64,000 nucleotides of DNA from assembly GCA_963663395.1 (NCBI GenBank), contig OY760226.1, positions 2,232,001 through 2,296,000 of the forward strand. Direction: 5' to 3'. Below the pieces are notes generated by a model. The model had not been told where the DNA came from. It worked only from the letters and a program-made list of their open reading frames with translations, and did not search any database. Made by a program: the position numbers and the translations under genes. Positions 19,079 to 27,529 of this stretch are shown here, piece by piece. How positions within the stretch are numbered: the first letter of the stretch is position 1; every line of letters begins with the position of its first letter. This stretch comes from Azophilus sp963663395 (GTDB lineage Bacteria > Pseudomonadota > Gammaproteobacteria > Pseudomonadales > Azotimanducaceae).

Positions 19079-20287
19079 ATGGACCGCCTCAACAACCCCT
19101 ATGTCCCCGGCGCTGGCTTGCAGCCGCCAGAGCTCGCGGGGCGGGACCGCCTGCTCTCCGAGGCTTCCATCGACATGGACCGCGTCTTGGCCGGTCGTCC
19201 GGCCAAGGGCTTGATTCTGCTGGGGCTTCGGGGAGTGGGCAAAACCGTCCTGCTGAACCGGCTGCGCTCAACCGCCGAAGAGAAGGGCTTCCGCGCCGCC
19301 CGAATCGAAGCGCCCGAAGGCGCCTCCTTGCCCCAACTGCTCGTACCCGAACTGCGCCGATTGTTGCATGGCCTCGATCTTCGCCAAGCCGCGACTCACC
19401 AGTTGCGCCGCGCAGCGAACGTGCTTGGGAAGTTCGCTCGGGCCTTCAAGGTGAAGGCCGTTGACGTTGACCTGGAATTCAGCGTGGATCTGTCGCCCGG
19501 CGAGGGCGATAGCGGCAATCTGGAACAGGATCTGCCCCAACTGCTGGTTGCACTGGCGGAAGCGGCCGCTGATCGGCAAACCGCGATTGGGTTGTTCATC
19601 GACGAAATCCAATACCTCTCGCCATCGGAACTCGCTGCCGTCATCGTCGCCTGTCACGAAATCGCGCAACGCAATCTGCCCTTCCTTTTCGTCGGCGCAG
19701 GATTGCCCCAAGTGGCGGCGCTGGCCGGCAAAGCCAAGTCCTACGCGGAGCGGCTGTTCGACTATCCACAGGTGGGGGCCTTGGAACCCGATGACGCCCG
19801 TGCCGCGCTGTTGAAGCCAGCACAAGCCGAAGGCGTGGCGTTTGAGGACGCCGCCGCAGAGCTCGTCCTCGTCGCGGCGGAGAATTTCCCCTACTTCATT
19901 CAGGAGTGGGGGTTTCAAGTCTGGAATGCCGCGCCCACCAGCCCGATCACCAGAGCGATGGTTCGCTCCGCCAGCTCCGGCGTGGTGTCACAACTGGACA
20001 ACAACTTCTTCCGGGTCCGCTTCGACCGGCTGACACCCCTGGAGCAAAAGTACCTGCGGGCCATGGCCGAGCTTGGGCCGGGACCGCACGGTACCGGCCG
20101 CATTGCCGAAGCGCTGGGCGTTCGGACCTCATCCGTGGCTACGGTACGCCAACATCTCATTACCAAGGGCATGGTATGGAGCCAGCGGCACGGAGAAACT
20201 TCCTTCACGGTGCCGATGTTCGACGCCTTCATGAAACGGCAGATGCCGGAGTTGCTGAAGCATGTGCCGCAAACGCGGGGCCGGTAG
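19079..20287 (+). CDS. AAA-family ATPase (Orc1/Cdc6-like, AAA_16 type) with C-terminal winged helix
   Basis: A 402-residue ATPase. The Walker A G-L-R-G-V-G-K-T is at residues 49-56 and Walker B 'IGLFIDEIQYL' has Asp175-Glu176. 'LPFLFVGAGLPQVAALAG' (sensor 1 region) and 'YAERLFDYPQVGALEPDDA' (the STAND/Orc-like R-F-x-Y-x-x-v-g-x-L-x) follow. The C-terminal 90 residues ('LTPLEQKYLRAMAELGPGPHGTGRIAEALG', 'SVATVRQHLITKGMVW') form a winged helix. It is a stand-alone soluble protein of unknown role, common on mobile and accessory DNA. The ATG lies only 12 bases after the palindrome with no Shine-Dalgarno sequence, so the mRNA may be leaderless. A small antitoxin-like gene follows 56 bases later. 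Confidence 0.85.
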   Translation: MDRLNNPYVPGAGLQPPELAGRDRLLSEASIDMDRVLAGRPAKGLILLGLRGVGKTVLLNRLRSTAEEKGFRAARIEAPEGASLPQLLVPELRRLLHGLDLRQAATHQLRRAANVLGKFARAFKVKAVDVDLEFSVDLSPGEGDSGNLEQDLPQLLVALAEAAADRQTAIGLFIDEIQYLSPSELAAVIVACHEIAQRNLPFLFVGAGLPQVAALAGKAKSYAERLFDYPQVGALEPDDARAALLKPAQAEGVAFEDAAAELVLVAAENFPYFIQEWGFQVWNAAPTSPITRAMVRSASSGVVSQLDNNFFRVRFDRLTPLEQKYLRAMAELGPGPHGTGRIAEALGVRTSSVATVRQHLITKGMVWSQRHGETSFTVPMFDAFMKRQMPELLKHVPQTRGR

Positions 20288-20343
20288 CCATCAGGAGAGA
20301 CCAGCCGCAAGGCAATGCGGGAATACCAGAGGAGGCCATCACC

Positions 20344-20619
20344 ATGAGCAAGACAATGGATGCCGAGGAACGGGACATCCTCGACCGATTCGAGCGCGGT
20401 GGACTGATCGCCCGTCCGGACGCGCAGCAGGAGATGGCGACCGCACGTGAAGCGGCCCGCAACACATTCAACAAAACCCGGCGCGTGAACCTCCGGGTCA
20501 CCGAACGCGACTTCGACCTCGCCCATGCGCGAGCGAGGGAGGAAGGCCTACCCTACCAGACGCTTCTGTCGAGCGTGATCCACAAGTACCTGTCCGGCAG
20601 GCTCATCGAGCGGTCATAG
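20344..20619 (+). CDS. CopG-family antitoxin-like protein without a recognisable toxin partner
   Basis: A 91-residue protein from the ATG at 20344, preceded by GAGGAGG. 'DAEERDILDRFERGGLI' and 'NKTRRVNLRVTERDFDLAHARAREEGLPYQTLLSSVIHKYLSGRL' match the CopG antitoxin family that normally follows a RelE/BrnT-like toxin gene. Here the upstream gene is the AAA ATPase and no toxin-sized frame fits between them. It is therefore either an orphan antitoxin or the partner of the ATPase. Confidence 0.8.
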   Translation: MSKTMDAEERDILDRFERGGLIARPDAQQEMATAREAARNTFNKTRRVNLRVTERDFDLAHARAREEGLPYQTLLSSVIHKYLSGRLIERS

Positions 20620-20844
20620 AACGGCAAGCCGTGGCCGGGGAAAGGGGACACATCTCCACTATCCCACCTTCCCTATCCCTGTGTGTCCCAATGCACCGGC
20701 GTGTGTTTCTTCTGGCCGCAACCATCGGCGAGTATCGGCGCGCTGAATCTGTTCGAGTTGAGTTGGGTTTGAGCCGCTCCGCTTGCGTGTGGGTGTGTTG
20801 TGCTAGGGCGATGGGGACGAAACTGGAATCGATTTTGTAGTCGG

Positions 20845-21050
20845 CTGCGCAGCTTGCCGCTGCACTTGGGACAAGCCTCTAGGTCAATGGAGAAGACACG
20901 TCTAAGGCGCTGCATCCACGACATGGGTGCCAGTGGTTTGTCGCCAGCCGAGCAATGAAGTCGAGCGGATCGGGCACGACGTGCGTTGTGCCGTCGCGAA
21001 AGGGCTGTTTGAATCGATAGATGACTTGTACCCGCTCGTTGGTCGGCCAG
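20845..21050 (-). pseudogene. IS91-family transposase remnant (C-terminal pieces)
   Basis: Two pieces of an IS91-type (Y2 rolling-circle) transposase are fused out of frame on the minus strand. One reads 'FKQPFRDGTTHVVPDPLDFI' (family K-x-P-y-R-D-G-T-T-H-V-x-x-x-P-L-D-F). The next frame reads 'MSWMQRLRRVFSIDLEACPKCSGKLR' in blocks W-M-Q-R-L-R-R-V-F and C-P-K-C, the family's C-terminal zinc-like motif. The catalytic HUH and tyrosine regions are absent. The hydrolase stop at 21052 abuts it. From 20620 to 20845 I see only non-coding sequence, probably the rest of the IS end. Confidence 0.7.
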
Positions 21051-21051
21051 A

Positions 21052-21933
21052 TTACCGGGTGGCGTGCACCATGCGGACGTGTCCGATGATGTGGCCCGCG
21101 ATCTCGGGCAGCATCGCGTCGGGCAGGTCGTGGCCGAGCTTGTCCAGAACCGCGAGCTTGCCGTTGGCCAGGGCCTTTGCCGTATCCTCGCCGGCAGCCA
21201 GGGGCACCAGCGGGTCGGCGTTGCCGTGTATGACGAGGCCTGGCACTTCCAGCTTGGCGAGCGCGGAGCGGCGGTCTTCCTGGTGCAGGATGGCGAGCAG
21301 TTGGCGGATGAAGCCGTCCCGGGGGAAACCGCGCTCGATGGCCTGGGCCGATACCCGGGCGAGCCCGACTTGCATCGAATCGAAGTGCGGCCCCGCTGCC
21401 GCCTGCCATGCCTGCTGGTACTGCGTGACAGCCGCGTCGCGCTCCGGCGGCAGGGGCGCGACGAATTTCATCTGGACCTCGTCATCGCCCGGCGGCAGGT
21501 CCGGATTGCCGCTCGACGACATGATGGAGGTCAGCGTGAAGCACCGCTCGGGATGTTCGATCGCCATCGTCTGCGCAATCATCCCGCCCATCGACAGGCC
21601 GACGATGTGAGCACCCGCCTGACCCAGGTGATTTAGCAGGCCCACCACGTCGCCTGCCATGTCGCTCAGCGTGTAGGGGCAGGGGTGGGCAGCCGGGTCA
21701 TTGAGAACGTCGAGCAGGTCCGGGGCCGGTTCATCTACCCTGTCGGACAGCCCGATGTCCCGGTTGTCCGGGGCGATGACCCGCAACCCGGCTTCGGTCA
21801 ACGCATCGATGAACGGCTGCGGCCAGTGGATGATCTGACAGGAAAGCCCATGGATCAGCACCAGGGGCGGATCTGCCCTGGAGCCCCATTGCTCATAGTA
21901 GATGTTCAGGTTTCCGCTGCGGAAACTCGGCAT
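21052..21933 (-). CDS. Alpha/beta-fold hydrolase (aclacinomycin methylesterase-like)
   Basis: A 293-residue alpha/beta hydrolase. 'PLVLIHGLSCQIIHW' gives the oxyanion HG. 'VIAPDNRDIGLSDRVDEP' is characteristic of the RdmC-like group (DNRDxGxS). The nucleophile is Ser114 in 'GLSMGGMIAQ', the acid Asp in 'VIHGNADPLVPL', and the His in 'DKLGHDLP'. It is expected to hydrolyse esters. Its stop lies directly against the IS91 remnant. It is divergent from the TRAP/Mla operon. Confidence 0.88.
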   Translation of the reverse strand: MPSFRSGNLNIYYEQWGSRADPPLVLIHGLSCQIIHWPQPFIDALTEAGLRVIAPDNRDIGLSDRVDEPAPDLLDVLNDPAAHPCPYTLSDMAGDVVGLLNHLGQAGAHIVGLSMGGMIAQTMAIEHPERCFTLTSIMSSSGNPDLPPGDDEVQMKFVAPLPPERDAAVTQYQQAWQAAAGPHFDSMQVGLARVSAQAIERGFPRDGFIRQLLAILHQEDRRSALAKLEVPGLVIHGNADPLVPLAAGEDTAKALANGKLAVLDKLGHDLPDAMLPEIAGHIIGHVRMVHATR

Positions 21934-22170
21934 GATTCCGGGTGGTCAAAAAAGCGCGCATCTTAGCAGCTTCGCAGTTGGTAAGGGGCTCCGGTGGGCG
22001 CAGGTCCGTTGACGGAAATGCTGCCCGTGGCAGGAACCGGGTTGCCTGGCCGGGTAACGGTCCTTGACACGGGGCGGCCTGCTTCGGAGGATGCGCGGGC
22101 TTTGCGGGGAACGACACCCATTGATAACGTCCACAGGGCTTTGCAGCAGTTCGCCAGGGCGGACGGCCGA

Positions 22171-23043
22171 ATGAGCATCGCTATTGGAATCCGGCTTGCC
22201 GGGGCTGTTCCGATGTTGCTGGCCATGCTGGTCGCTTCGGGGTGTTCCTCGCTGATTTCCAACGTTACGGAAGGCCTGGCCACGGATCTGTCGGCAGCCA
22301 TTCTCGAGAATCCCGACGTGGACGTCGTGCGCGAAGGCGCGCCCGCCTACCTGATCCTCATCGACGGCTTGCTGGAGAGCACGCCCGACAACGTGACGCT
22401 GCTGTCGGCGGCGGCAACGCTGAACTCGGCCTATGCAGGCGCGTTCGTTACCGATGAAGACCGCGCCCGCCTGATGTCGGCCAAGGCGAAGGCGCTGGCG
22501 TCCCGGGCGGTGTGCCTGGGCGTCAGGGACGGTTGCGGCGTCGTGGGCCGGCCCTACGCCGAATTCGAACAGTGGGTTGCGGGCCTCGAACGCAAGGATG
22601 TGCCCCTGGTCTACGGGCTTGCGACCAGTTGGGCCGGCTGGATACAGGCGCACAGCGATGACTTCAACGCGATTGCGGAACTCGGCAGGGTGAAGGCCCT
22701 GATCGCCCGTGTCGCCGACCTTGACGAGGGCTACGATTACGGCGGGCCGCACCTGTACCTCGGTGTTTTCGAGGTGCTGCTGCCGCCGGCGCTCGGCGGC
22801 AGGCCGGAGATCGGGCGGTATCATTTCGAGCGGGCCATCGCCCTCTCGGAAGGGCGCCACCTGCTTACCAAGGTAATGTTCGCCGACCAGTATGCCCGCA
22901 TGGTGTTCGATCGGCCGCTGCATGACAGCCTGCTCGAGGAGGTTCTTGCGGCCGACGACGATCTGCCGGACCTGAGACTGATGAACGCCGTTGCCAAACG
23001 GCAAGCGAAGGAACTTCTGGAGTCCGCCGATGACTATTTCTGA
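22171..23043 (+). CDS. TRAP transporter TatT-type TPR lipoprotein (T component)
   Basis: A 290-residue lipoprotein. The signal sequence runs to a lipobox L-V-A-S-G-C25. The start ATG at 22171 is preferred to the open frame back to 21994 because it gives a proper signal. The body is alpha-helical with TPR-like repeats ('AYLILIDGLLESTPDNVTLL', 'YDYGGPHLYLGVFEVLLPPALGGRPE', 'GRYHFERAIALSEGRHLLTKVMFADQYARMV'), and matches the TRAP T-component family described from Treponema TatT. In those TPAT systems a TatT trimer binds the P protein and is thought to help load hydrophobic ligands. It is the first gene of an eight-gene block and overlaps the DctP start. Confidence 0.85.
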   Translation: MSIAIGIRLAGAVPMLLAMLVASGCSSLISNVTEGLATDLSAAILENPDVDVVREGAPAYLILIDGLLESTPDNVTLLSAAATLNSAYAGAFVTDEDRARLMSAKAKALASRAVCLGVRDGCGVVGRPYAEFEQWVAGLERKDVPLVYGLATSWAGWIQAHSDDFNAIAELGRVKALIARVADLDEGYDYGGPHLYLGVFEVLLPPALGGRPEIGRYHFERAIALSEGRHLLTKVMFADQYARMVFDRPLHDSLLEEVLAADDDLPDLRLMNAVAKRQAKELLESADDYF

Positions 23044-24160
23044 CCTGGATTTGCCCGTCCATGCAAGGACTCGCCGCTGCTGGTCGGGTCGAGAGGCTCC
23101 GCGGCTGCGGGCGACAAGGCGTGTCGGCTTCCCGCCGCGGTGGCGGCGTGCTTGCGCGCTGCGCGGGGCAATCCGCATGGCGGCGGTCGTGTTGGCGTTG
23201 CTCGTGAGCGGCACGGCCGCGGCGGCGACGCTGAAGGTCGCGACGCTGTCTCCGGACGGGTCGCTGTGGATGAAGATGCTCCGCGACGGCGGCAGGCAGG
23301 TGGAAGCCGAGACCAGCGGCAGGGTCTCGTTCAAGTTCTACCCGGGCGGCGTAATGGGCGACGACAAGGCGGTGCTGCGCAAGATACGGGTCGGGCAACT
23401 GCACGGCGCCGTCGTCACCGCCGGGGCCCTGGTACAGAACTACCCCGATATCGGCCTGTACAGCCTGCCCATGGCTTTCCGGTCCGGCAGCGAGGCGGAC
23501 TACGTGCGTGGCCGGATGGACGATGCATTGCTCGCAGGCCTGGCGGAAAAGGGCTTCGTTGCCTTCGGCATTGCCGAGGTCGGGTTCGCGCACGCCATGT
23601 CGCAGGCCGTGATCACCAGTGTCGAGGATGCCAGGGCGCTGAAGGTGTGGGTGCCCGACAACGACCCGGGCTCCGCACGTGCTTTCGGCGCGTTCGACAT
23701 TGCGCCGATCCCGCTGCCGATCGCCGATGTGCTGGGCGGGCTGCAGACCGGCCTGATCGACAGTGTCGCCACGCCGCCGGTGGCGGCTATCGCGTTGCAG
23801 TGGCATACCCAACTCGAGCACGTCATGGATCTGCCGATGGTGTACGTCTACGGATTGCTGGCGGTGGCGAAGAGGTCGTTCGACCGGCTCGAGGAAGCCG
23901 ACCGGATGGTCGTGCAGCGGGTCATGGGTGGCGTGGTGGAGACGGTCAATGCCCGCAGCCGCAGCGACCACGAACAGGCATCGGCCGCGCTCCGGAACCA
24001 GGGCCTGGCGTGGCACGAAACGGCGCAGGCGGAGCGTGAGGAATGGCAACGCCTGGCGGATATCGCATCGCGCCGCATGGTGGACGAGGGCTTCATCTCG
24101 TCGGTCCGCTACCAGGAGATGCAGGGTCACCTGCAAGACTACCGGGCATCGACGGAATAG
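23030..24160 (+). CDS. TRAP transporter substrate-binding protein (DctP/TatP-like)
   Basis: A periplasmic binding protein of the DctP fold: 'ATLKVATLSPDGSLWMKMLRDG', 'FKFYPGGVMGDDKAVLRKIRVGQL', 'LPIADVLGGLQTGLIDSVATPP'. In carboxylate TRAPs the block 'LKxRV' carries an Arg that clamps the substrate carboxylate. Here it reads 'ALKVWVPDND', with Trp in its place, so the ligand is probably not a simple organic acid. The ATG at 23030 has GGAG 7 bases upstream and overlaps tatT, but produces a 50-residue arginine-rich leader. An internal ATG at 23177 would give a conventional signal peptide (MAAVVLALLVSGTAAAA). Confidence 0.88.
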   Translation: MTISDLDLPVHARTRRCWSGREAPRLRATRRVGFPPRWRRACALRGAIRMAAVVLALLVSGTAAAATLKVATLSPDGSLWMKMLRDGGRQVEAETSGRVSFKFYPGGVMGDDKAVLRKIRVGQLHGAVVTAGALVQNYPDIGLYSLPMAFRSGSEADYVRGRMDDALLAGLAEKGFVAFGIAEVGFAHAMSQAVITSVEDARALKVWVPDNDPGSARAFGAFDIAPIPLPIADVLGGLQTGLIDSVATPPVAAIALQWHTQLEHVMDLPMVYVYGLLAVAKRSFDRLEEADRMVVQRVMGGVVETVNARSRSDHEQASAALRNQGLAWHETAQAEREEWQRLADIASRRMVDEGFISSVRYQEMQGHLQDYRASTE

Positions 24161-24288
24161 CGGCCCGGGTCGAACCGGCCGCCGGCGCATCCCGTTGACC
24201 GGTCCTGCCGGTGCAACGCGGGCGGACCTGCTGAAATATACTGGCCCCATTGACCTGACCGGGTCGGCTGGAGGATCTGCCGGGAAAT

Positions 24289-24762
24289 ATGCGGGTTGAC
24301 GTCATCAAGCGAACGACAGCCGGACTGCGCCTGATCGAGAGCGCATTGCTGGTCACCGTGCTCGCCGCCATGATGCTGCTGGCCGCCTGGCAGGTGGTGG
24401 CCCGCAATTTCTTCGATACCGGGCTGCTGTGGGGAGATGCGCTGGTGCGGGTGCTGGTGCTGTGGGGCGCCATGGTGGGGGCCATGGTGGCTTCGCGCAA
24501 CGACGAACACATCCGCATCGACATCGTTTCCCGGTTCGCCAGCGAGTCCTTCAAGCCCTGGCTGCAACGGTTCGCGTGCGCGTTCACCTGCGTGGTGCTG
24601 GGGGTCTTCGCCTGGTTCAGCTTCAAGTTCGTGCGCTTCGAGTATCAGGATGGGGTCATCGCGTTCGGCTCGGTGCCGGCCTGGGTCTGTGAGGCGATCC
24701 TGCCCGTCGGCGCCGGCGTCATGAGCCTGCGCTACCTCCTGCACACGGTGAAACCGCCGTGA
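24289..24762 (+). CDS. TRAP transporter small permease DctQ
   Basis: A 157-residue membrane protein with four predicted helices (around residues 15-35, 48-66, 90-112, 130-150). 'ALLVTVLAAMMLLAAWQVVARNFF' and 'LLWGDALVRVLVLWGAMVGAMVASRNDEHIRID' in short blocks (WxxVxxRxxF, WxxExxR-like, EHIRID) are the DctQ signature. It pairs with the large permease, with which it overlaps (GTGA). Confidence 0.92.
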   Translation: MRVDVIKRTTAGLRLIESALLVTVLAAMMLLAAWQVVARNFFDTGLLWGDALVRVLVLWGAMVGAMVASRNDEHIRIDIVSRFASESFKPWLQRFACAFTCVVLGVFAWFSFKFVRFEYQDGVIAFGSVPAWVCEAILPVGAGVMSLRYLLHTVKPP

Positions 24763-26039
24763 TCTGGTTGGGAATCATGGCCGTCGTGGCGGCGGCTCTC
24801 GCGGGTGCGCCCCTGCTGGCCGTGCTGATGGGCGCCGCCATGCTGGGTTTCCTGTCCGCCGACATCGACCTCGCCATCGTCGCCATCGAGGTATACCGCA
24901 TCGTCGACACGCCGCTGTTGGTGGCGCTGCCGCTGTTCACCTACGCCGGCTATGTGCTTTCCGAATCGAAAACGTCCGAGCGCCTCGTCAACCTGGCGCA
25001 GAGCCTGTTCGGCTGGCTGCCCAGTGGGCTCGCGGTGGTGGGGTTCGTTGTCTGCGCGGTATTCACCGCGCTGACCGGTGCATCGGGAGTCACCATCGTC
25101 GCCCTGGGGGCGTTGCTGCTGCCGGCGCTAGTCAAGGCCGGGTTCCGCGAGAGGTTCAGCCTGGGGCTGGTGACCACCTCCGGCAGCCTGGGCCTGTTGC
25201 TGGTGCCCTCGGTGCCGCTGATCCTCTACGGCATCATCGTGCAGCAGATGGGCATCGGGGAACCGTTCACCATCGTCGACCTGTTCATGGCGGGTATCCT
25301 GCCGCTGCTGCTGATGCTCACCTGCCTGGTGGGCTGGACGCTGTGGCTGCACCGGGACGGCAGCGTACCCAGGACGCCCTTTGCCTGGAGCGCGGTGGGC
25401 CGGGCGCTGATCGACGCCCGCTGGGAGCTGCCGTTGCCCCTGGTGGTTCTGGGTGGCATCTACTCCGGGTACTTTGCCATTTCCGAAGCCGCCGCGGTCA
25501 CGGCCGTCTACGTTTCCGTCGCCCAGGTGGCGCTGTATCGCGACATCAGGCTTGCGGAGCTGCCGCGCATCACCATCGACGCCATGGTGATGGTGGGCGG
25601 CATTCTGCTGGTGCTGGGCGTGGCGCTGGCGTTCACGAATTTCCTGGTCGATGCCGAGGTGCCGCAACGGCTGTTCGAGTTCATGCAGAGCCACATCGAC
25701 AGCGCCGTCGCCTTCCTGCTGCTGTTGAACATACTGCTGCTGGCGCTTGGCGCCATGCTGGACATCTTTTCCGCGTTGGTCATCATGGTGCCGCTGATCT
25801 TGCCCGCGGCTGTAGGCTATGGCATTCACCCGATTCACCTCGGCATCATATTTCTGGCGAACATGCAGATCGGATATTTCACGCCGCCCGTAGGCATGAA
25901 CCTGTTCATCGCCAGCTACCGGTTCAAGAAGCCGGTGCTGGAACTCTATGCAGCCTGCTGGCCGTTCATGGTGGTGCTGCTGATCGCGCTGCTGCTGATC
26001 ACCTATGTTCCCTGGTTCTCGCTGGCGCTGGTGCAATGA
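24759..26039 (+). CDS. TRAP transporter large permease DctM
   Basis: The 426-residue ion-coupled permease has about 12 helices. 'PLLVALPLFTYAGYVLSES', 'ALTGASGVTIVALGALLLPAL', 'LGLLLVPSVPLILYGII' and 'MQIGYFTPPVGMNLFIAS' are the canonical DctM blocks, including the G-x-T-P-P-x-G-x-N-L motif near the end. It starts at a GTG overlapping dctQ and its stop overlaps the MlaC-like start (ATGA), so the transporter and lipid-transfer genes are translationally coupled. Confidence 0.94.
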   Translation: MIWLGIMAVVAAALAGAPLLAVLMGAAMLGFLSADIDLAIVAIEVYRIVDTPLLVALPLFTYAGYVLSESKTSERLVNLAQSLFGWLPSGLAVVGFVVCAVFTALTGASGVTIVALGALLLPALVKAGFRERFSLGLVTTSGSLGLLLVPSVPLILYGIIVQQMGIGEPFTIVDLFMAGILPLLLMLTCLVGWTLWLHRDGSVPRTPFAWSAVGRALIDARWELPLPLVVLGGIYSGYFAISEAAAVTAVYVSVAQVALYRDIRLAELPRITIDAMVMVGGILLVLGVALAFTNFLVDAEVPQRLFEFMQSHIDSAVAFLLLLNILLLALGAMLDIFSALVIMVPLILPAAVGYGIHPIHLGIIFLANMQIGYFTPPVGMNLFIASYRFKKPVLELYAACWPFMVVLLIALLLITYVPWFSLALVQ

Positions 26040-26644
26040 GGCGGTTGCTGCGGGTGGCGGGGCTTGGCCTTGCGCTGGTTTTCGGGGGATTGCCGGGAGT
26101 CGCCTTGCCGGAAGAAGCACTCGCCGTCGACGAAGAGACGGTCAACGGCAAGATCGATGACTTTCACGCCCTGCTCATCGACGTCATGCAGACGGCGCGT
26201 TATGCGGACCGGCTGGCCGCGGTGGAACCGGCGGCGCCGGGCTTTTTTGATATTGCAACCGTGTCCCGCATCACCCTCGGGAGAACCTGGCGGGATCTCG
26301 ACGAGGCCAGGCAGCAGGAGTTTCGCGAACTTCTCGAGGCCCTGATTGCCGCCACCTACGCGGACCGTTTCGACAGTTTCGACGGGCAGCGGTTCGAGCG
26401 GCTCGAATCCCTCGCCGGGCGCAGGGGTTGGGTGGTGAAGACCCAACTCGTCAGGTCGAACGGGGAGCGGGTCAACCTCGACTACTATTTCAACGCCGGT
26501 GCCGTCTTCAACGTGGTGGCCGACGGCGTCAGCGACCTGTCGCTGAGACGGGCGGATTACAACAGCATCATCAAGCAGGACGGCTACGATGCGCTGATCC
26601 GCGACATGAAAGAAAACATCGCCGAAATGAGCGATGCCGATTAA
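26036..26644 (+). CDS. MlaC/Ttg2D-family periplasmic lipid-binding protein
   Basis: A 202-residue exported protein (signal MRRLLRVAGLGLALVFGGLPG). 'TVSRITLGRTWRDLDEARQQEFRELLEALIAATYADRF' and 'VVKTQLVRSNGERVNLDYYFN' match the MlaC/Tgt2 family that carries phospholipid between outer and inner membranes. The typical 'YDVxxxGvSlvxnYRxqf' block appears as 'VVADGVSDLSLRRADYNSII'. In Mla operons it sits with mlaFED; here it follows a TRAP permease and precedes mlaA, and no MCE or ABC genes are in the block. Confidence 0.86.
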   Translation: MRRLLRVAGLGLALVFGGLPGVALPEEALAVDEETVNGKIDDFHALLIDVMQTARYADRLAAVEPAAPGFFDIATVSRITLGRTWRDLDEARQQEFRELLEALIAATYADRFDSFDGQRFERLESLAGRRGWVVKTQLVRSNGERVNLDYYFNAGAVFNVVADGVSDLSLRRADYNSIIKQDGYDALIRDMKENIAEMSDAD

Positions 26645-26656
26645 GGGGGATGTGCG

Positions 26657-27529
26657 ATGACCATTGGCTTTTGGCGCGGGTCGCGGGCGTGTGCCTGGTC
26701 ATGCCGGATGGCCGCGGCGGGGCGTGGCGGCGGAGGCCGGTTGCGATGCCGTGCGCGGCGGCAGGGTGTCGAGCGAAGCGGGCTTGCGGTGCGGATCGCC
26801 GGTTTGGGACTGGTGCTGGCATTTCAAGCAGCCTGTGCGTCACTTGAAGGCCCGGATTACGGCGTGTACGACCTGAACGAAGACTTCAACCGCGGTTCCT
26901 ACGAATTCTCCGAATCGATCGACGAACACGCCATGGCGCCGATTGCGCGGGGTTACCAGTCGATCGCCCCCGACCTGGTGGAAACGGGCATCAGCAATTT
27001 CTTCAGCAACCTCAGGAGCCTCGACAGCAGCGCCAACGGTTTTCTGCAGGGCAAGCCGAACCGGGGTGCTACCGATGCGCTGCGCTTCGTCATCAACTCC
27101 ACGGTCGGCCTCGGGGGATTGTTCGACGTTGCCACCCCCGCGGGTCTCTACCACCAGGACGAGGACATCGGCCAGACGCTTGCGGTGTGGGGCTGGAAAA
27201 AGAGCCGCTATATCTACGTGCCGCTGGCCGGTCCGTCCACGGTTCGCGACCTGCCGGTACTCGTCCTGCGGGGTATCCTTCCGAGACTGGTACTGGGTGA
27301 CTTCCACAATCTCGGCATCAGCGGCCTCGATGTGGTCAGCGCACGCGCCGGCGCGCTGGATCTCACGGAAACCCGCGACGCCGCGGCCCTGGATGCCTAC
27401 GTGTTCACGCGGGAGGCCTATGTCCAGCGCCGCAAGTTCCTCATTTACGACGGTAATCCTCCCCTGGACGACTTCGACGATTTCTTCGATGAATTCGAGG
27501 AGGAGGACGGGTTCGACGCAGGGCGATGA
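26657..27529 (+). CDS. mlaA: MlaA (VacJ) family lipoprotein
   Basis: This outer-membrane lipoprotein removes mislocalised phospholipid from the outer leaflet and passes it to MlaC. 'YDLNEDFNRGSYEFSESIDEHAMAPIARGYQ', 'FFSNLRSLDSSANGFLQGK', 'LGGLFDVATPAGL' and 'EDIGQTLAVWG' plus 'YIYVPLAGPSTVRD' are the family landmarks. The C-terminus is very acidic (FDDFFDEFEEEDGFD). The ATG at 26657 has AAGGGGGA upstream and is coupled to mlaC, but gives a 59-residue leader before lipobox Cys60. A GTG at 26789 would give a standard 15-residue lipoprotein signal (MRIAGLGLVLAFQAAC). Confidence 0.92.
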   Translation: MTIGFWRGSRACAWSCRMAAAGRGGGGRLRCRARRQGVERSGLAVRIAGLGLVLAFQAACASLEGPDYGVYDLNEDFNRGSYEFSESIDEHAMAPIARGYQSIAPDLVETGISNFFSNLRSLDSSANGFLQGKPNRGATDALRFVINSTVGLGGLFDVATPAGLYHQDEDIGQTLAVWGWKKSRYIYVPLAGPSTVRDLPVLVLRGILPRLVLGDFHNLGISGLDVVSARAGALDLTETRDAAALDAYVFTREAYVQRRKFLIYDGNPPLDDFDDFFDEFEEEDGFDAGR

